A DNA stretch of 64,000 nucleotides, from NCBI RefSeq assembly GCF_027925245.1, contig NZ_BSDP01000001.1, forward strand, positions 2,542,001-2,606,000, in the 5' to 3' direction. The notes beneath the pieces were generated by a model. It was not told where the DNA came from. It saw only the letters and a program-made list of their open reading frames with translations, and searched no databases. The stretch comes from Agromyces rhizosphaerae (GTDB taxonomy: Bacteria > Actinomycetota > Actinomycetes > Actinomycetales > Microbacteriaceae). Below, in pieces: positions 36,001 to 44,419 of this stretch; the stretch's first letter is position 1, and every line of letters starts with the position of its first letter. The position numbers were made by a program, and so were the translations under genes.

Positions 36001-36821
36001 TCGCGAAGGTCGTCGAGCTCGTCATGGAGCACGCCGTCAAGCGGCCGCGCGAGTCGCTCATGGTCATCACCGCGAGCACCCGGCACGCCGCGCGTGTGCA
36101 CCAGGCGGTGCTCGCCGCGTTCGCCAAGCGCACCGACCTCTCCGACTTCATCCTCACCGACCGCGCCGAGCCGTTCACGGTGCTCACGCTCGAGCAGGCG
36201 GTGGCGCAGAGTCGCGACCGCGTCATCTTCTCGGTGGGCTACGCACGCACGCCGCACGGGCGGCTGCTGTCGAACTTCGGCCCGCTCGGCGAGCCGGGCG
36301 GCGATCGACTGCTGGCGGTCGGGATGACCCGTGCACGGCGATCGATCGACATCGTCGCGTGCTTCCGGCCCGACGAGATCGACGACGAGCGCCAGGGGCA
36401 CGGGGTGCTCGCGCTCGCCGAGGTGCTGGAGCAGGCCGAGGAGCGCATCGCCGCACCGCCCGTGGCCGAGTCGACCGACCCGATGCTCATCGACCTCGCC
36501 GAGCGGCTGCGGAAGCTCGACATCCGGGTCGAGCTCGGGCACCGGGGCAAGCTCGCACTGGCCGCCTCGCGTGCGGGACGCGCCGTCGTCGTCGAGACCG
36601 ACCCCGCGCTCGTGGACTCGAGCCTGCGCGAGTCGCTGCGGCTGCGGCCCGCCGTGCTGCGCCAGCTCGGCTGGCACGTGCTGCGCGTCCACAGCTTCGA
36701 GCTGTTCGGCAACCCCGACGCGGTCGCGCGGCGCGTCGCGACGCTGCTCGGCGCCGTGCCGAAGGAGCCGGTCGTGCCCGCCGACACCCAGCCGATCGAC
36801 GTGGGCGACCTGCCGTCGTGA
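33030..36821 (+). CDS. giant SF1-like helicase with degenerate ATP motifs
   Basis: Protein of 1263 residues (from GTG 33030). Its core follows UvrD/Upf1-like SF1 order but with altered key residues. The P-loop reads PGTGGSQT (325-332), with Ser in place of Lys; Walker B is VILVDAAATTF, with Ala after Asp in place of Glu (D852); the later AKQVVAFGDP and motif VI-like LLAVGMTRARRSI are recognisable. The N-terminal 300 residues include IELSTTHPGGLPQFITGKST, a DUF4011-like block. The C-terminal 120 residues (IRVELGHRGKLALAASRAG, VVVETDPALVDSS) resemble a Vsr/PD-(D/E)XK nuclease fold. Catalysis by the ATPase is doubtful. Confidence 0.85.
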   Translation: MRRLDMHHDDEGLVGASGDGASAFAPPAAVPDADEGHTGDRGGADAAGTTADPEWRNWREELGRAGGRSPLLRFVDTPRTRIELSTTHPGGLPQFITGKSTLLSSLIRDELALRNARLAAAEITQKGIELRSVRGIEGVHLAIGLAKWRFDGTEHLAPVLLRPLAIRRYGRDFELKLKGQPFLNPALARALRDQFQISLDAESFVSLAISNGAFKPQPVIDRLRGLTSHLPWFSVSPRLVVSTFAEVGPAMVADAAELDHPVIDAVAGNASARASVEAAYEPVVSVGQDHRSPATDTLVHDADPEQEHVIAQIEAGSSIVVETLPGTGGSQTIVNAIGALVQRHRRVLVVGARRASLDGIAHRLGEVGLGGAAVTTTTLRRDLVKSISRNEKAVKPRVADVDDALVRLRKVLLDYRGALTRRDPGFRVSVLEALGELARLSLLPDPPSTTARLDRASLERLAGDRGQVAADLVRAAELGEFRYGPGDSPWYGASFTSSEEAASAHELAKRLQSSDLPRLLERASAVISTTSLRPFESVAELGVFLRLLLDIRETLDRFQPSVYDRPLGELIAATSARRDSRGMSGANRRRLRRHAMEFVRPGVHVGDLNGALRRIQQQRTLWNRYSTAGSIPGVPVGVADLHVLFQHVSSDLATLDTPLGTVGTDRELAQRPIRELVATMSGLAAESEVLANLQERTALLGTLRELELDPLLVDLSRRHVPQERVAAELELAWWQSVLESLLAGDAALLGANTAVLDRLEADFRLVDDAHAGSAGAQLAWQLAESWKVGIVDWPEEAEQLRALLRADRATASRLHEAAPHLFRALAPVWLASPYDVGAIDDRIAFDTVILVDAAATTFAENLGAIRRAKQVVAFGDPVTQTPTPFETGIPDPDVEDGGQPAAQGDPDARQAESALARLGELLPTLTLTRSYRAGGEDLAELVNHRYYDGRIDSLPWAGSFLGHGSLNLHFLDGSGLPDPRTGTVESVDMEVAKVVELVMEHAVKRPRESLMVITASTRHAARVHQAVLAAFAKRTDLSDFILTDRAEPFTVLTLEQAVAQSRDRVIFSVGYARTPHGRLLSNFGPLGEPGGDRLLAVGMTRARRSIDIVACFRPDEIDDERQGHGVLALAEVLEQAEERIAAPPVAESTDPMLIDLAERLRKLDIRVELGHRGKLALAASRAGRAVVVETDPALVDSSLRESLRLRPAVLRQLGWHVLRVHSFELFGNPDAVARRVATLLGAVPKEPVVPADTQPIDVGDLPS

Positions 36822-37069
36822 GCCCGGGCGAGTCCGACGAGGGCGGGCCCGAGCGAGCGGATGCCGCCGACGGCGAGGCGTCGCGGAAGCGGCCGCGTCA
36901 GCGGGTCGAACGCGCGACCGGTGCCCGGCGCGCGCGTCTCACGCCCGCACCCGGCAGCGACCCGGCGCCGGAGGCGCCCGAGCGCGACGCCGAGCCGACG
37001 AGGAAGCCGAAGCCCGGGGCATCCGCCGACGACGACCGCATCACCAGGGAGCGGCCGCCGCACTGGTGA
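36818..37069 (+). CDS. small basic/acidic low-complexity protein coupled to the helicase-like gene
   Basis: Protein of 83 residues starting at GTG 36818 within GTGA, so it overlaps the large gene's stop by four bases. It is rich in Arg, Ala, Glu, Pro and Asp, almost certainly disordered, and ends in a compact DDDRITRERPPHW motif that looks conserved-type rather than random. Function unknown; coupling suggests an accessory subunit. Confidence 0.65.
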   Translation: MSPGESDEGGPERADAADGEASRKRPRQRVERATGARRARLTPAPGSDPAPEAPERDAEPTRKPKPGASADDDRITRERPPHW

Positions 37070-37090
37070 CCGGGCCGCGCCGCGAGCGGC

Positions 37091-37534
37091 CTACGACCCG
37101 GCGTGCTTCCCGCCGGTCTGGGCCGAACCCGCCTGCTCGGCGAGCAGGTCGCGGATCTGCCCGAGCAGTTCGACCTCGGTCGGGGTCGGCGGGTCGCCCG
37201 CGGCCGGCGGCTGCCCGGAGCGGATGCGCTCCTCCGCGCGCTGCTTCACGTGGTTCATCGGCATCACGAACACGAAGTAGACGACCGCGGCGACGACGAG
37301 GAAGTTGATGATCGCGCCGAGGATGAGGCCGAACGAGAGCACCGAACCGCCGAAGAGCTCCACCTGCATGGCCTCGTTCAGCGAGTCCGCCTCGAAGAAC
37401 ATGCTGATCACGGGGTTGATGAGCCCGGTGACGACGGCGTTGACGACCGCGGTGAACGCAGCGCCGATGACGACGGCGACCGCCAGGTCGATGACGTTCC
37501 CCCGCGTGATGAAATCGCGGAAACCCTTGAGCAT
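37091..37534 (-). CDS. mscL: large-conductance mechanosensitive channel
   Basis: Channel of 147 residues that opens under membrane tension to release solutes. Diagnostic: MLKGFRDFITRGNVIDLAVA, first helix with VVIGAAFTAVVNAVV, periplasmic loop, second helix IINFLVVAAVVYFVFVMPMN, and a C-terminal helix EVELLGQIRDLLAEQ. It begins the conserved block mscL-FmdB-formyl-THF ligase. Confidence 0.97.
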   Translation of the reverse strand: MLKGFRDFITRGNVIDLAVAVVIGAAFTAVVNAVVTGLINPVISMFFEADSLNEAMQVELFGGSVLSFGLILGAIINFLVVAAVVYFVFVMPMNHVKQRAEERIRSGQPPAAGDPPTPTEVELLGQIRDLLAEQAGSAQTGGKHAGS

Positions 37535-37578
37535 GCACCCTCCCCGTACGAGAACGGGCCGCGCGCTCGCGCGGTCCG

Positions 37579-37911
37579 TCAGGACACGCTAGCCGACGAG
37601 GATGTCGAACTCGTTGCGGCGGGCTTCGACGCCGCCGAGGAGGTGTCGGACTTCGCTGCGGACGAGCCCGAGCCGGAGGACGAGTCCGACTTCGCGGCAT
37701 CCGCCTTCGACCCGCCGACCGACGACGAGCCGCCCGACCGCGAGTCGGTGCGGTAGAAGCCCGAGCCGTTGAACGTGACGCCGATCGAGCCGAACACCTT
37801 CCGCAGGCGGCCGCCGCACGCGGGGCACTCGGTGAGCGAGGCGTCCGAGAAGGACTGCTGGATGTCGAAGGCGTTGTCGCACTCGGTGCAACGGTAGGCG
37901 TAGGTGGGCAC
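37579..37911 (-). CDS. FmdB-family zinc-ribbon protein
   Basis: Protein of 110 residues. Zinc ribbon at 1-45: YAYRCTECDNAF and LTECPACGGRLRK give two CxxC pairs. A Ser/Ala/Lys-rich disordered tail fills 55-110. FmdB-type proteins are small regulators of uncertain role. In M. tuberculosis the homologue (Rv0991c) lies beside the formyl-THF ligase gene as here, and has been linked to protein quality control. Confidence 0.9.
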   Translation of the reverse strand: MPTYAYRCTECDNAFDIQQSFSDASLTECPACGGRLRKVFGSIGVTFNGSGFYRTDSRSGGSSSVGGSKADAAKSDSSSGSGSSAAKSDTSSAASKPAATSSTSSSASVS

Positions 37912-37942
37912 GGGCGTTCTCTCGTTCGGGGGAGTCTCGCCG

Positions 37943-38521
37943 TCAGAAGGAGACGATGCGCGTGGGCGTCACGACGCCGTCGACCGGCTGGTCGTGCCGC
38001 TCGCGCGGCACGTCGTCGACGAACTCGGTGTCGTAGACGACGGCGTAGACCGGAGGACATTGTCCCATCGATCCGAGGGTCTTGTCGAAATAGCCCCGGC
38101 CCCAGCCGAGCCGGGTGCCCGTCGGGTCGACCGCGGCGGCCGGCACGATGATGAGGTCGACGTCGTTGATCGCGATCGGGCCGAGCAGCTCGCCCATCGC
38201 CTCGGGGATGCCGTGGAGCCCGGTGACCTCGGAGCGGTCCTCGCCGACGGTCCAGTCGAGCAGGCCGTCCTCACGGCTGATCGGGAAGAGCACGCGGATG
38301 CCGGCGTCCTCCGCCCACCGCACGAAGGGGCGCGTGTCGGGCTCGTCGGGCATCGACAGGTAGCACGCGATCGACCCGGCGCCGTGGCGCTCGACCAGCT
38401 CGGTCAGGCGCGCGGTGAACCCGTCGGACGCGGCGGTGCGCTCGGTGGCGGTGAGGGTGCGGCGCCGCTCGCGCAACTCGGCACGGAGGGTGCGCTTCCG
38501 ATGCTCGGGGTCGGCCGACAT
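37943..38521 (-). CDS. 5-formyltetrahydrofolate cyclo-ligase
   Basis: Enzyme of 192 residues forming 5,10-methenyl-THF from 5-formyl-THF with ATP. Motifs: RTLRAELRERRRTLT, ACYLSMPDEPDTRPFV, the substrate loop and the nucleotide/phosphate motif DPTGTRLGWGRGYFDKTL. ATG 38521 follows TAGGAT by six bases and the divergent galU promoter is close by. It is first in the order ligase-FmdB-mscL on the minus strand. Confidence 0.95.
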   Translation of the reverse strand: MSADPEHRKRTLRAELRERRRTLTATERTAASDGFTARLTELVERHGAGSIACYLSMPDEPDTRPFVRWAEDAGIRVLFPISREDGLLDWTVGEDRSEVTGLHGIPEAMGELLGPIAINDVDLIIVPAAAVDPTGTRLGWGRGYFDKTLGSMGQCPPVYAVVYDTEFVDDVPRERHDQPVDGVVTPTRIVSF

Positions 38522-38527
38522 GGCCCC

Positions 38528-38533
38528 ATCCTA
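38528..38533 (-). promoter_or_regulatory. -10 box of a leaderless promoter
   Basis: TAGGAT on the minus strand, six bases before ATG 38521. Confidence 0.45.
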
Positions 38534-38582
38534 CGGGCGCGCCGGAACCGGCATCCGCCGCTTGTGCAGGCCGCGGAACGGA

Positions 38583-38588
38583 TACGCT
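38583..38588 (+). promoter_or_regulatory. -10 box of a leaderless galU promoter
   Basis: TACGCT lies seven bases before ATG 38596, with no ribosome binding site. Confidence 0.45.
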
Positions 38589-38595
38589 GGTCGGC

Positions 38596-39495
<900 letters not shown>

Positions 39496-39501
39496 CGCCG
39501 G

Positions 39502-40161
39502 ATGGCCGGTCCCGCGCTTCCCACGCTGCGTGACGGCGCGGTGACCCTGCGCCCCATCCGCGTGCGCGATGCGCGGGCCCTCGAGCGTGAGCTGCTCGAC
39601 AACCGCGCCTGGCTGCGGCGCTGGGAGGCGACGCACCCGGCCGGGTCGAGCACCCTCGACACCCGGGCGAGCATCCGCAACCTCCTGGCCCACGCCCGCG
39701 CGGGGTCCGCGATCCCGTTCCTCATCGAGGAGTCGGGCGAGCTCGTCGGGCAGCTGAACGTCTCGTCGATCACGTACGGCTCCGTGTCGTCGGCGACCAT
39801 CGGCTACTGGGTGGTGCAGCGCGCGGCCGGGCGGGGCATCACGCCCACGGCGGTCGCGCTCGCGACCGACCACTGCTTCTTCGAGCTCGGCCTGCACCGC
39901 ATGGAGATCTGCATCCGGCCGGAGAACGCCGCCTCGCTGCGCGTCGTCGAGAAGCTCGGCTTCCGCTACGAGGGGCTGCGCCGGCGCTACATCCACATCG
40001 ACGGCGACTGGCGCGACCACTTCTGCTTCGCGCTCGTGGTCGAGGAGGTGCGCGGCGGCGTGCTGCGCCGGTGGCGCGAGGGGCGGGTGCCGGCGGAGGC
40101 CGCCCGCATCAGCCCCGACGACCGGGCCGCGGCCGCGTACCCGCTGCAGCCCGGCCGCTGA
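39502..40161 (+). CDS. RimJ-like GNAT acetyltransferase
   Basis: GNAT protein of 219 residues, similar to ribosomal-protein N-acetyltransferases RimJ/RimL. Marks: LRDGAVTLRPIRVRDA, GYWVVQRAAGRGITPTAVAL (acetyl-CoA loop region) and the C-terminal RMEICIRPENAASLRVVEKL with GFRYEGLRRRYIHIDG. Substrate unproven. It follows galU by six bases in an operon and precedes sepX. Confidence 0.9.
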   Translation: MAGPALPTLRDGAVTLRPIRVRDARALERELLDNRAWLRRWEATHPAGSSTLDTRASIRNLLAHARAGSAIPFLIEESGELVGQLNVSSITYGSVSSATIGYWVVQRAAGRGITPTAVALATDHCFFELGLHRMEICIRPENAASLRVVEKLGFRYEGLRRRYIHIDGDWRDHFCFALVVEEVRGGVLRRWREGRVPAEAARISPDDRAAAAYPLQPGR

Positions 40162-40268
40162 CGCCGGGGCCCTGGGGAGCGGCGTCGGGCGAGCGCGGAT
40201 ACCCGATCGTCGGGTGTCGATCGGGCTGACACGCCGGGGGGCTGTGGACGGCCGGTTCCGCGCGGCCG

Positions 40269-40274
40269 TACCGT
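40269..40274 (+). promoter_or_regulatory. -10 box of a leaderless promoter
   Basis: TACCGT lies six bases before ATG 40281. Confidence 0.4.
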
Positions 40275-40280
40275 TGGCGC

Positions 40281-41327
40281 ATGGACGTGCTCGGCGGGGG
40301 GATCCTTCTGGCCGTCGCCGCCGTGCTCTGGATCGCGTACCTGCTCCCGAGCTGGGTGCGGCGAGGCCAGTACCTCGCGACCGAGCGCAACACCGTCCGC
40401 CTGCAGCAGACCCTCCGCATCCTCGCCGAGACGTCGGAGACGCCGGAGCCGGTGACGGTCGAGGCGAACGCCCGCGCGATCGCCGAGCAGGAGCGACTGC
40501 TGCGGCGGCAGGAACGTGCCGCCGAGCACGAGGCCGACGCGCGACGCGCGCTCGCCGAGGCCGAGGAGAAGGCCGCGCGGCTGCGCGCCGCCGAGGCGAG
40601 GCGCGTCGCCGCGGCCACGGTGCGCGAGGCGAGCGGGGCCGCGAGGCGCCGGCTGCGTCGCCGGCGCGCCATGTGCTCGCTGGGGCTGCTGCTCTCGCTC
40701 GTCACGGTCGTGGTGGGCCTCGTCGGGCTCGCGTTCGGCATGAGCGAATTCGTCGCGCTCGCGGGCGGCGCGGGCATGGTCGCGTCGCTCGGCGGGATCG
40801 TGGCGCTCGCGCGTCGCGGGGTCGCCCCTGCGGCGACGGTGCAGCCCGCGGCATCCGATGCGCCCGCGCACCCGCAGGCGGCGTTCGAGCCGATCGAGTT
40901 CGCGCAGGAGGCGGTGGAGGGCGGATGGACCCCTCAGCCGCTGCCGAAGCCGCTCGTGCTCTCGCGCGGCACCATCGCCGCGACCGCGATGGCGTCGATC
41001 GAGGCGGCCGAGCAGCTCCGTCGCGCCGCGAGCGAGGCCGAGCTCGAGCAGCGGGCGGCCGCGATGCGCCCCGATGTGACCTCGATCGCCGCGCGCGTGA
41101 CGGGCGGCTACGGCTCGCGCATCGCGGGCCGCGAGGCCGCGGCACCGGCGCGGAGCGACGGCCACGCGGCACCCGTGCGTCCGCCGCAGCCGCACGGCGG
41201 GGCATCCGCCGTGGAGGAGGCCGCGGCCCCGCCGAGCCGCTACGCGTCGATGGGCGTGGTGGGCGATACCGAGCCCGGGCTCACCGACCTCGACGCCGTG
41301 CTGCGCCGCCGTCGCGTGGCGGGCTGA
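40281..41327 (+). CDS. SepX/GlpR-type divisome protein
   Basis: Membrane protein of 348 residues. N-terminal helix (MDVLGGGILLAVAAVLWIAY), LLPSWVRRGQYLATERNTVRLQQ, a long Ala/Arg/Glu coiled-coil (70-130), two further helices near 132-175, and a Pro/Ala-rich tail ending DLDAVLRRRRVAG. This is the layout of SepX/GlpR (Streptomyces SepX, M. tuberculosis Rv0996), which binds the Z-ring region. Its place after galU-rimJ matches other actinobacteria. Confidence 0.85.
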   Translation: MDVLGGGILLAVAAVLWIAYLLPSWVRRGQYLATERNTVRLQQTLRILAETSETPEPVTVEANARAIAEQERLLRRQERAAEHEADARRALAEAEEKAARLRAAEARRVAAATVREASGAARRRLRRRRAMCSLGLLLSLVTVVVGLVGLAFGMSEFVALAGGAGMVASLGGIVALARRGVAPAATVQPAASDAPAHPQAAFEPIEFAQEAVEGGWTPQPLPKPLVLSRGTIAATAMASIEAAEQLRRAASEAELEQRAAAMRPDVTSIAARVTGGYGSRIAGREAAAPARSDGHAAPVRPPQPHGGASAVEEAAAPPSRYASMGVVGDTEPGLTDLDAVLRRRRVAG

Positions 41328-41408
41328 TCCGCCCTCCGAGCGCTCGCGCCGGAACGTCGGCGCTCGATTCGGAGTGCGCCCGCGCGGGTGATATGGTGAA
41401 TGTCGCTC

Positions 41409-41481
41409 GGGCCCATGGCGCAGTTGGTAGCGCGTCTCGTTCGCAATGAGAAGGTCGGGGGTTCGAATCCCCCTGGGTCCA
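41409..41481 (+). tRNA. tRNA-Ala (anticodon CGC)
   Basis: A 73-base cloverleaf. The acceptor arms GGGCCCA and TGGGTCC pair, with G3-U70, the alanine identity pair. The anticodon loop is TTCGCAA with CGC, and the T arm GGGGGTTCGAATCCCCC is canonical. The discriminator is A; CCA not encoded. Confidence 0.96.
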
Positions 41482-41492
41482 CCGAAGCAGTG

Positions 41493-41522
41493 CGAAACCC
41501 CCGGCAGGTGCCGGGGGTTTCG
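41493..41522 (+). terminator. intrinsic terminator after tRNA-Ala
   Basis: Perfect 14-base arms CGAAACCCCCGGCA and TGCCGGGGGTTTCG around GG, followed by TCGTTTCC. It lies 11 bases after the tRNA. Confidence 0.85.
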
Positions 41523-41558
41523 TCGTTTCCGGGCTCCTGCGCGGGCTCGGATGCGGCG

Positions 41559-41939
41559 TCACAGGCCGACGAATGCGAGGAACTCCGCGCAGTTCGTCCA
41601 CGGCACGACCTGGCCGGGTGCGGGCTCGAACGGAGCGGTCGGCACGAGCACGTTGCCGGTGCGCTCGCCGAACCACCCGGCGCTGAAGCCGGGCGCGTGT
41701 CGCGGGTCGTCGTGCGCGGCGGTGCCGACCGGCTGGCCGCCGGCGATCTCGACGCACTTGCCGACCGAGACGATCGTCGGCGGCGTGCCCGGAGCACCCG
41801 GCACGGAGACGACGTCGAGCAGGAGGAGATGGCCGTGGTCGGCCTTCTCGGGCGGATCGGCGTACGCCGGCGCCGCCGTGAACCCCGTGAGTGCGAGCGC
41901 GGCGACTGCGCCGAGCCCGATCAGATTCCTGGTGTGCAT
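41559..41939 (-). CDS. secreted hypothetical protein
   Basis: Protein of 126 residues. A Sec signal peptide (MHTRNLIGLGAVAALALTG, cleavage probably after APAYA near residue 28) precedes a mature domain of about 98 residues with two cysteines (GKCVEIAGG and WTNCAEF). No family recognised. ATG 41939 is preceded by GAGGGGG. It faces the tRNA-Ala terminator. Confidence 0.75.
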   Translation of the reverse strand: MHTRNLIGLGAVAALALTGFTAAPAYADPPEKADHGHLLLLDVVSVPGAPGTPPTIVSVGKCVEIAGGQPVGTAAHDDPRHAPGFSAGWFGERTGNVLVPTAPFEPAPGQVVPWTNCAEFLAFVGL

Positions 41940-42074
41940 GGGAGACCCCCTCGTCCCGGGAGCGGATGACCGCTCCGCTGTGAGTGATACTACAATCAAA
42001 TGAGCCACACTTCAAGAAGATGAGGGACGACTAGGATCGGGCTGTCGATGCCCGCCGAAGGGAGCCCGCCGTAC

Positions 42075-42674
42075 ATGTCACTCCGGGAGCGCAAGCAGCA
42101 GGCAGCCCGCGAGCACGTCGCGGACGCGGCGTCGCCGCTCTTCCTCCGCGACGGGTACGTCGCGACCACCACGCGCGCGGTCGCGAAGGCCGCCGGGGTC
42201 GCCGAGGGCACGGTCTTCAACCTGTTCGGGTCCAAGGCCGAACTGCTGCTCGCGTCGCTCCAGCGGTCGGTGCCCGACCTGGTCGACTCCGCCGTGTGGA
42301 CCGAGCAGGCGCGCGCGATGCCGGACGCCGCAGCGGTGATCGAGCACTTCTCCGTGACCGGCAAGCAGGTCTCCGACGCCGCCCTCCCGCTCGTGCGGGT
42401 GTTCCTGGAGGCGGCCAACGTCGACGAGTCGGTCGCCGAGGCGTGGCGGCGGCAGGAGCGCTTCCGGCTCGACGGCCAGAAATGGGTGCTCGAGGTGCTC
42501 GCCGAGCGTGGGTGGCTCCGCTCCGACCGCGGATTCGACGAGCTGGCGCTCGACCTCTGGCTGCTGGCCGCGCCGGAGCTGCATCTCAAGTGGCTCGACG
42601 CGGGCATGGGTGAGGACGAGTTCCAGCGCTGGCGGCGCGGGCTGCTCGCGACCCTGCTCCTCGACCCGGCGTGA
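42075..42674 (+). CDS. TetR-family regulator
   Basis: Regulator of about 199 residues. The helix-turn-helix is SLRERKQQAAREHVADAASP, YVATTTRAVAKAAGVAEGTV and FNLFGSKAELLLASL. The C-terminal domain is helical. ATG 42075 has GGGAG upstream; ATG 42048 would add nine residues and is close to a TAGGAT box. It precedes a 14-helix MFS exporter on the same strand with its own leaderless promoter 27 bases beyond the stop, so it probably represses that exporter. Confidence 0.9.
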   Translation: MSLRERKQQAAREHVADAASPLFLRDGYVATTTRAVAKAAGVAEGTVFNLFGSKAELLLASLQRSVPDLVDSAVWTEQARAMPDAAAVIEHFSVTGKQVSDAALPLVRVFLEAANVDESVAEAWRRQERFRLDGQKWVLEVLAERGWLRSDRGFDELALDLWLLAAPELHLKWLDAGMGEDEFQRWRRGLLATLLLDPA

Positions 42675-42701
42675 CTCCTGCGCGACGCCGCCCCGCGCCG
42701 C

Positions 42702-42707
42702 TAGGGT
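42702..42707 (+). promoter_or_regulatory. -10 box of a leaderless promoter
   Basis: TAGGGT lies seven bases before GTG 42715 and decides that start. Confidence 0.45.
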
Positions 42708-42714
42708 CGGAGCT

Positions 42715-44346
42715 GTGAAGCACGGGTTCGTGATCGCAATCCTCGCGGTGGCGCAGTTCGTGATGGTGCTCGACAGCACCGTCATGAACGTGTCGATCTC
42801 GCAGGTCGCCGCCGACCTCGGCACGTCGATCACGGGCATGCAGGCCGCGATCACGTTCTACACGCTGACCATGGCGGCGTTCATGCTCACCGGCGGCAAG
42901 CTCGGCGACAAGTGGGGGCGCTCGCGCGCGTTCCGCATCGGCGCGGTGGTCTACGGCGCCGGGTCGCTCGTGACCGCGCTGAGCCCCAACCTCACGGTGC
43001 TCCTGCTCGGCTGGTCGGTCGTCGAGGGCCTCGGCGCGGTGCTCGTGATCCCGGCGATCGCCTCGCTCGCCGCGATCAACTACGAGGGTCGCGCGCGTGT
43101 GGTGGCGTTCTCGATCCTCGGCGCAGTCACCGGCCTCGCGGCGGCGGCCGGCCCCCTGATCGGCGGGCTCGTGACGACCTACGCGTCGTGGCGGTACGTG
43201 TTCGTCGGCGAGACGATCGTGATGATCGGAATCCTGCTCGTCTCCGGGCGCATCCGGGACGTCGCCGCCGACCGGGGCCTGCGCATCGACCTGCCCAGCG
43301 TGCTGCTCTCCGCGGGCGGCATGGCCATGCTCGTCCTCGGCGTGCTGCAGTCGAAGACCTGGGGCTGGTTCGTCCCGATCGCGCCGCCAGAGGTCGGCGG
43401 CGTCGAGATCGCACCGCTCGGCATCTCCCCGGTCACCTACCTCATCCTCGCGGGCATCGCGGTGCTCTGGTGGTTCCTGCTCCGCCAGCGCACGCTGGCC
43501 GACAGCGGGCGGATGCCCCTGCTGCAGGTCCGCCTCTTCCGCATCCCCGCGCTGCGCAGCGGGCTCTCCGGGTTCCTCGTGCAGTACTTCGCGGTCGCCG
43601 CCATGTTCTTCGTCATCCCGGTCTACCTGCAGACGATGCAGGGGTACGACGCACTCGGCACCGGTCTGCGCATCCTGCCGCTCTCGCTGGGGCTCGTCGT
43701 GTTCTCCGCGGTCGGCTCGTGGCTCACGGCCCGCCGCTCCGCCCGCCGCATCGCGCAACTCGGGCAGGTCACGATGGCCGTGGGCCTGCTGTTCGTCCTC
43801 GTGGCGATCCAGCCGGAGCTCGTCGGGTGGCCGTTCGCGATCGGGATGTTCATCTCGGGTGCCGGGTTCGGCCTGCTCGCCTCGCAGCTCGGCAACGTCA
43901 ACATGTCCGCAGTCGAGCAGCGCGACACGTCGGAGGTCGGCGGGCTGCAGGGCACGTTCCAGAACCTGGGCTCCTCGTTCGGCACGGCGATCGTCGGGTC
44001 GGTCTTCATCACGCTGCTCGGCACCGGCCTCGTCTCGGCGGTCGACGGGAACGCGGACCTCCCGCGCGAGGCACGCGACCAGGTGATCGAGCGGGTCGAG
44101 TCGGGGGTGCCGATCGTCTCGGAGGAGCAGGCCGTGCAGCTCGTGCTCGACGGCGGTGGCTCGCAGGAGATGGCGGTCTCGATCGCGTCGGACTACGCCG
44201 ACTCGCAGCTCGAGGCGCTCCGGCAGGCGATCTTCATCGTCTTCGCGCTGCTGGTGCTGTCGCTGTTCCTCTCGCGCAACCTGCCGGCCGAGGTGTCGGC
44301 GCGGCGAGAACCCGAGGCCGAACCCGAGGTCGCCGGCGACGACTGA
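42715..44346 (+). CDS. DHA2-family MFS drug exporter
   Basis: Transporter of 543 residues with about 14 helices. The N-terminal helix carries VMVLDSTVMNVSISQVAADL (motif D1-type), then GGKLGDKWGRSRAFRIGAVV (motif A) and GPLIGGLVTTYASWRYVFVG (motif C). A soluble loop between helices 13 and 14 spans roughly residues 430-500 (DADLPREARDQVIERVESG). It probably exports drugs or toxic lipids using proton gradient. Paired with the upstream TetR gene. Confidence 0.92.
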   Translation: MKHGFVIAILAVAQFVMVLDSTVMNVSISQVAADLGTSITGMQAAITFYTLTMAAFMLTGGKLGDKWGRSRAFRIGAVVYGAGSLVTALSPNLTVLLLGWSVVEGLGAVLVIPAIASLAAINYEGRARVVAFSILGAVTGLAAAAGPLIGGLVTTYASWRYVFVGETIVMIGILLVSGRIRDVAADRGLRIDLPSVLLSAGGMAMLVLGVLQSKTWGWFVPIAPPEVGGVEIAPLGISPVTYLILAGIAVLWWFLLRQRTLADSGRMPLLQVRLFRIPALRSGLSGFLVQYFAVAAMFFVIPVYLQTMQGYDALGTGLRILPLSLGLVVFSAVGSWLTARRSARRIAQLGQVTMAVGLLFVLVAIQPELVGWPFAIGMFISGAGFGLLASQLGNVNMSAVEQRDTSEVGGLQGTFQNLGSSFGTAIVGSVFITLLGTGLVSAVDGNADLPREARDQVIERVESGVPIVSEEQAVQLVLDGGGSQEMAVSIASDYADSQLEALRQAIFIVFALLVLSLFLSRNLPAEVSARREPEAEPEVAGDD

Positions 44347-44419
44347 CGGCCGGGGCTGCCCAGCGCCGGTCCTTTGCGCCGGTCGCACCGCGGCCGCGGC
44401 CGCGAGGCGGTGAGGCGTG

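Noticed and set aside
32934..36692. A 1252-residue minus-strand open frame antisense to the helicase-like gene
   Set aside because: High GC creates long antisense frames. This one has unnatural composition (Arg/His/Val-rich), no start signal, and the plus-strand gene carries real motifs.
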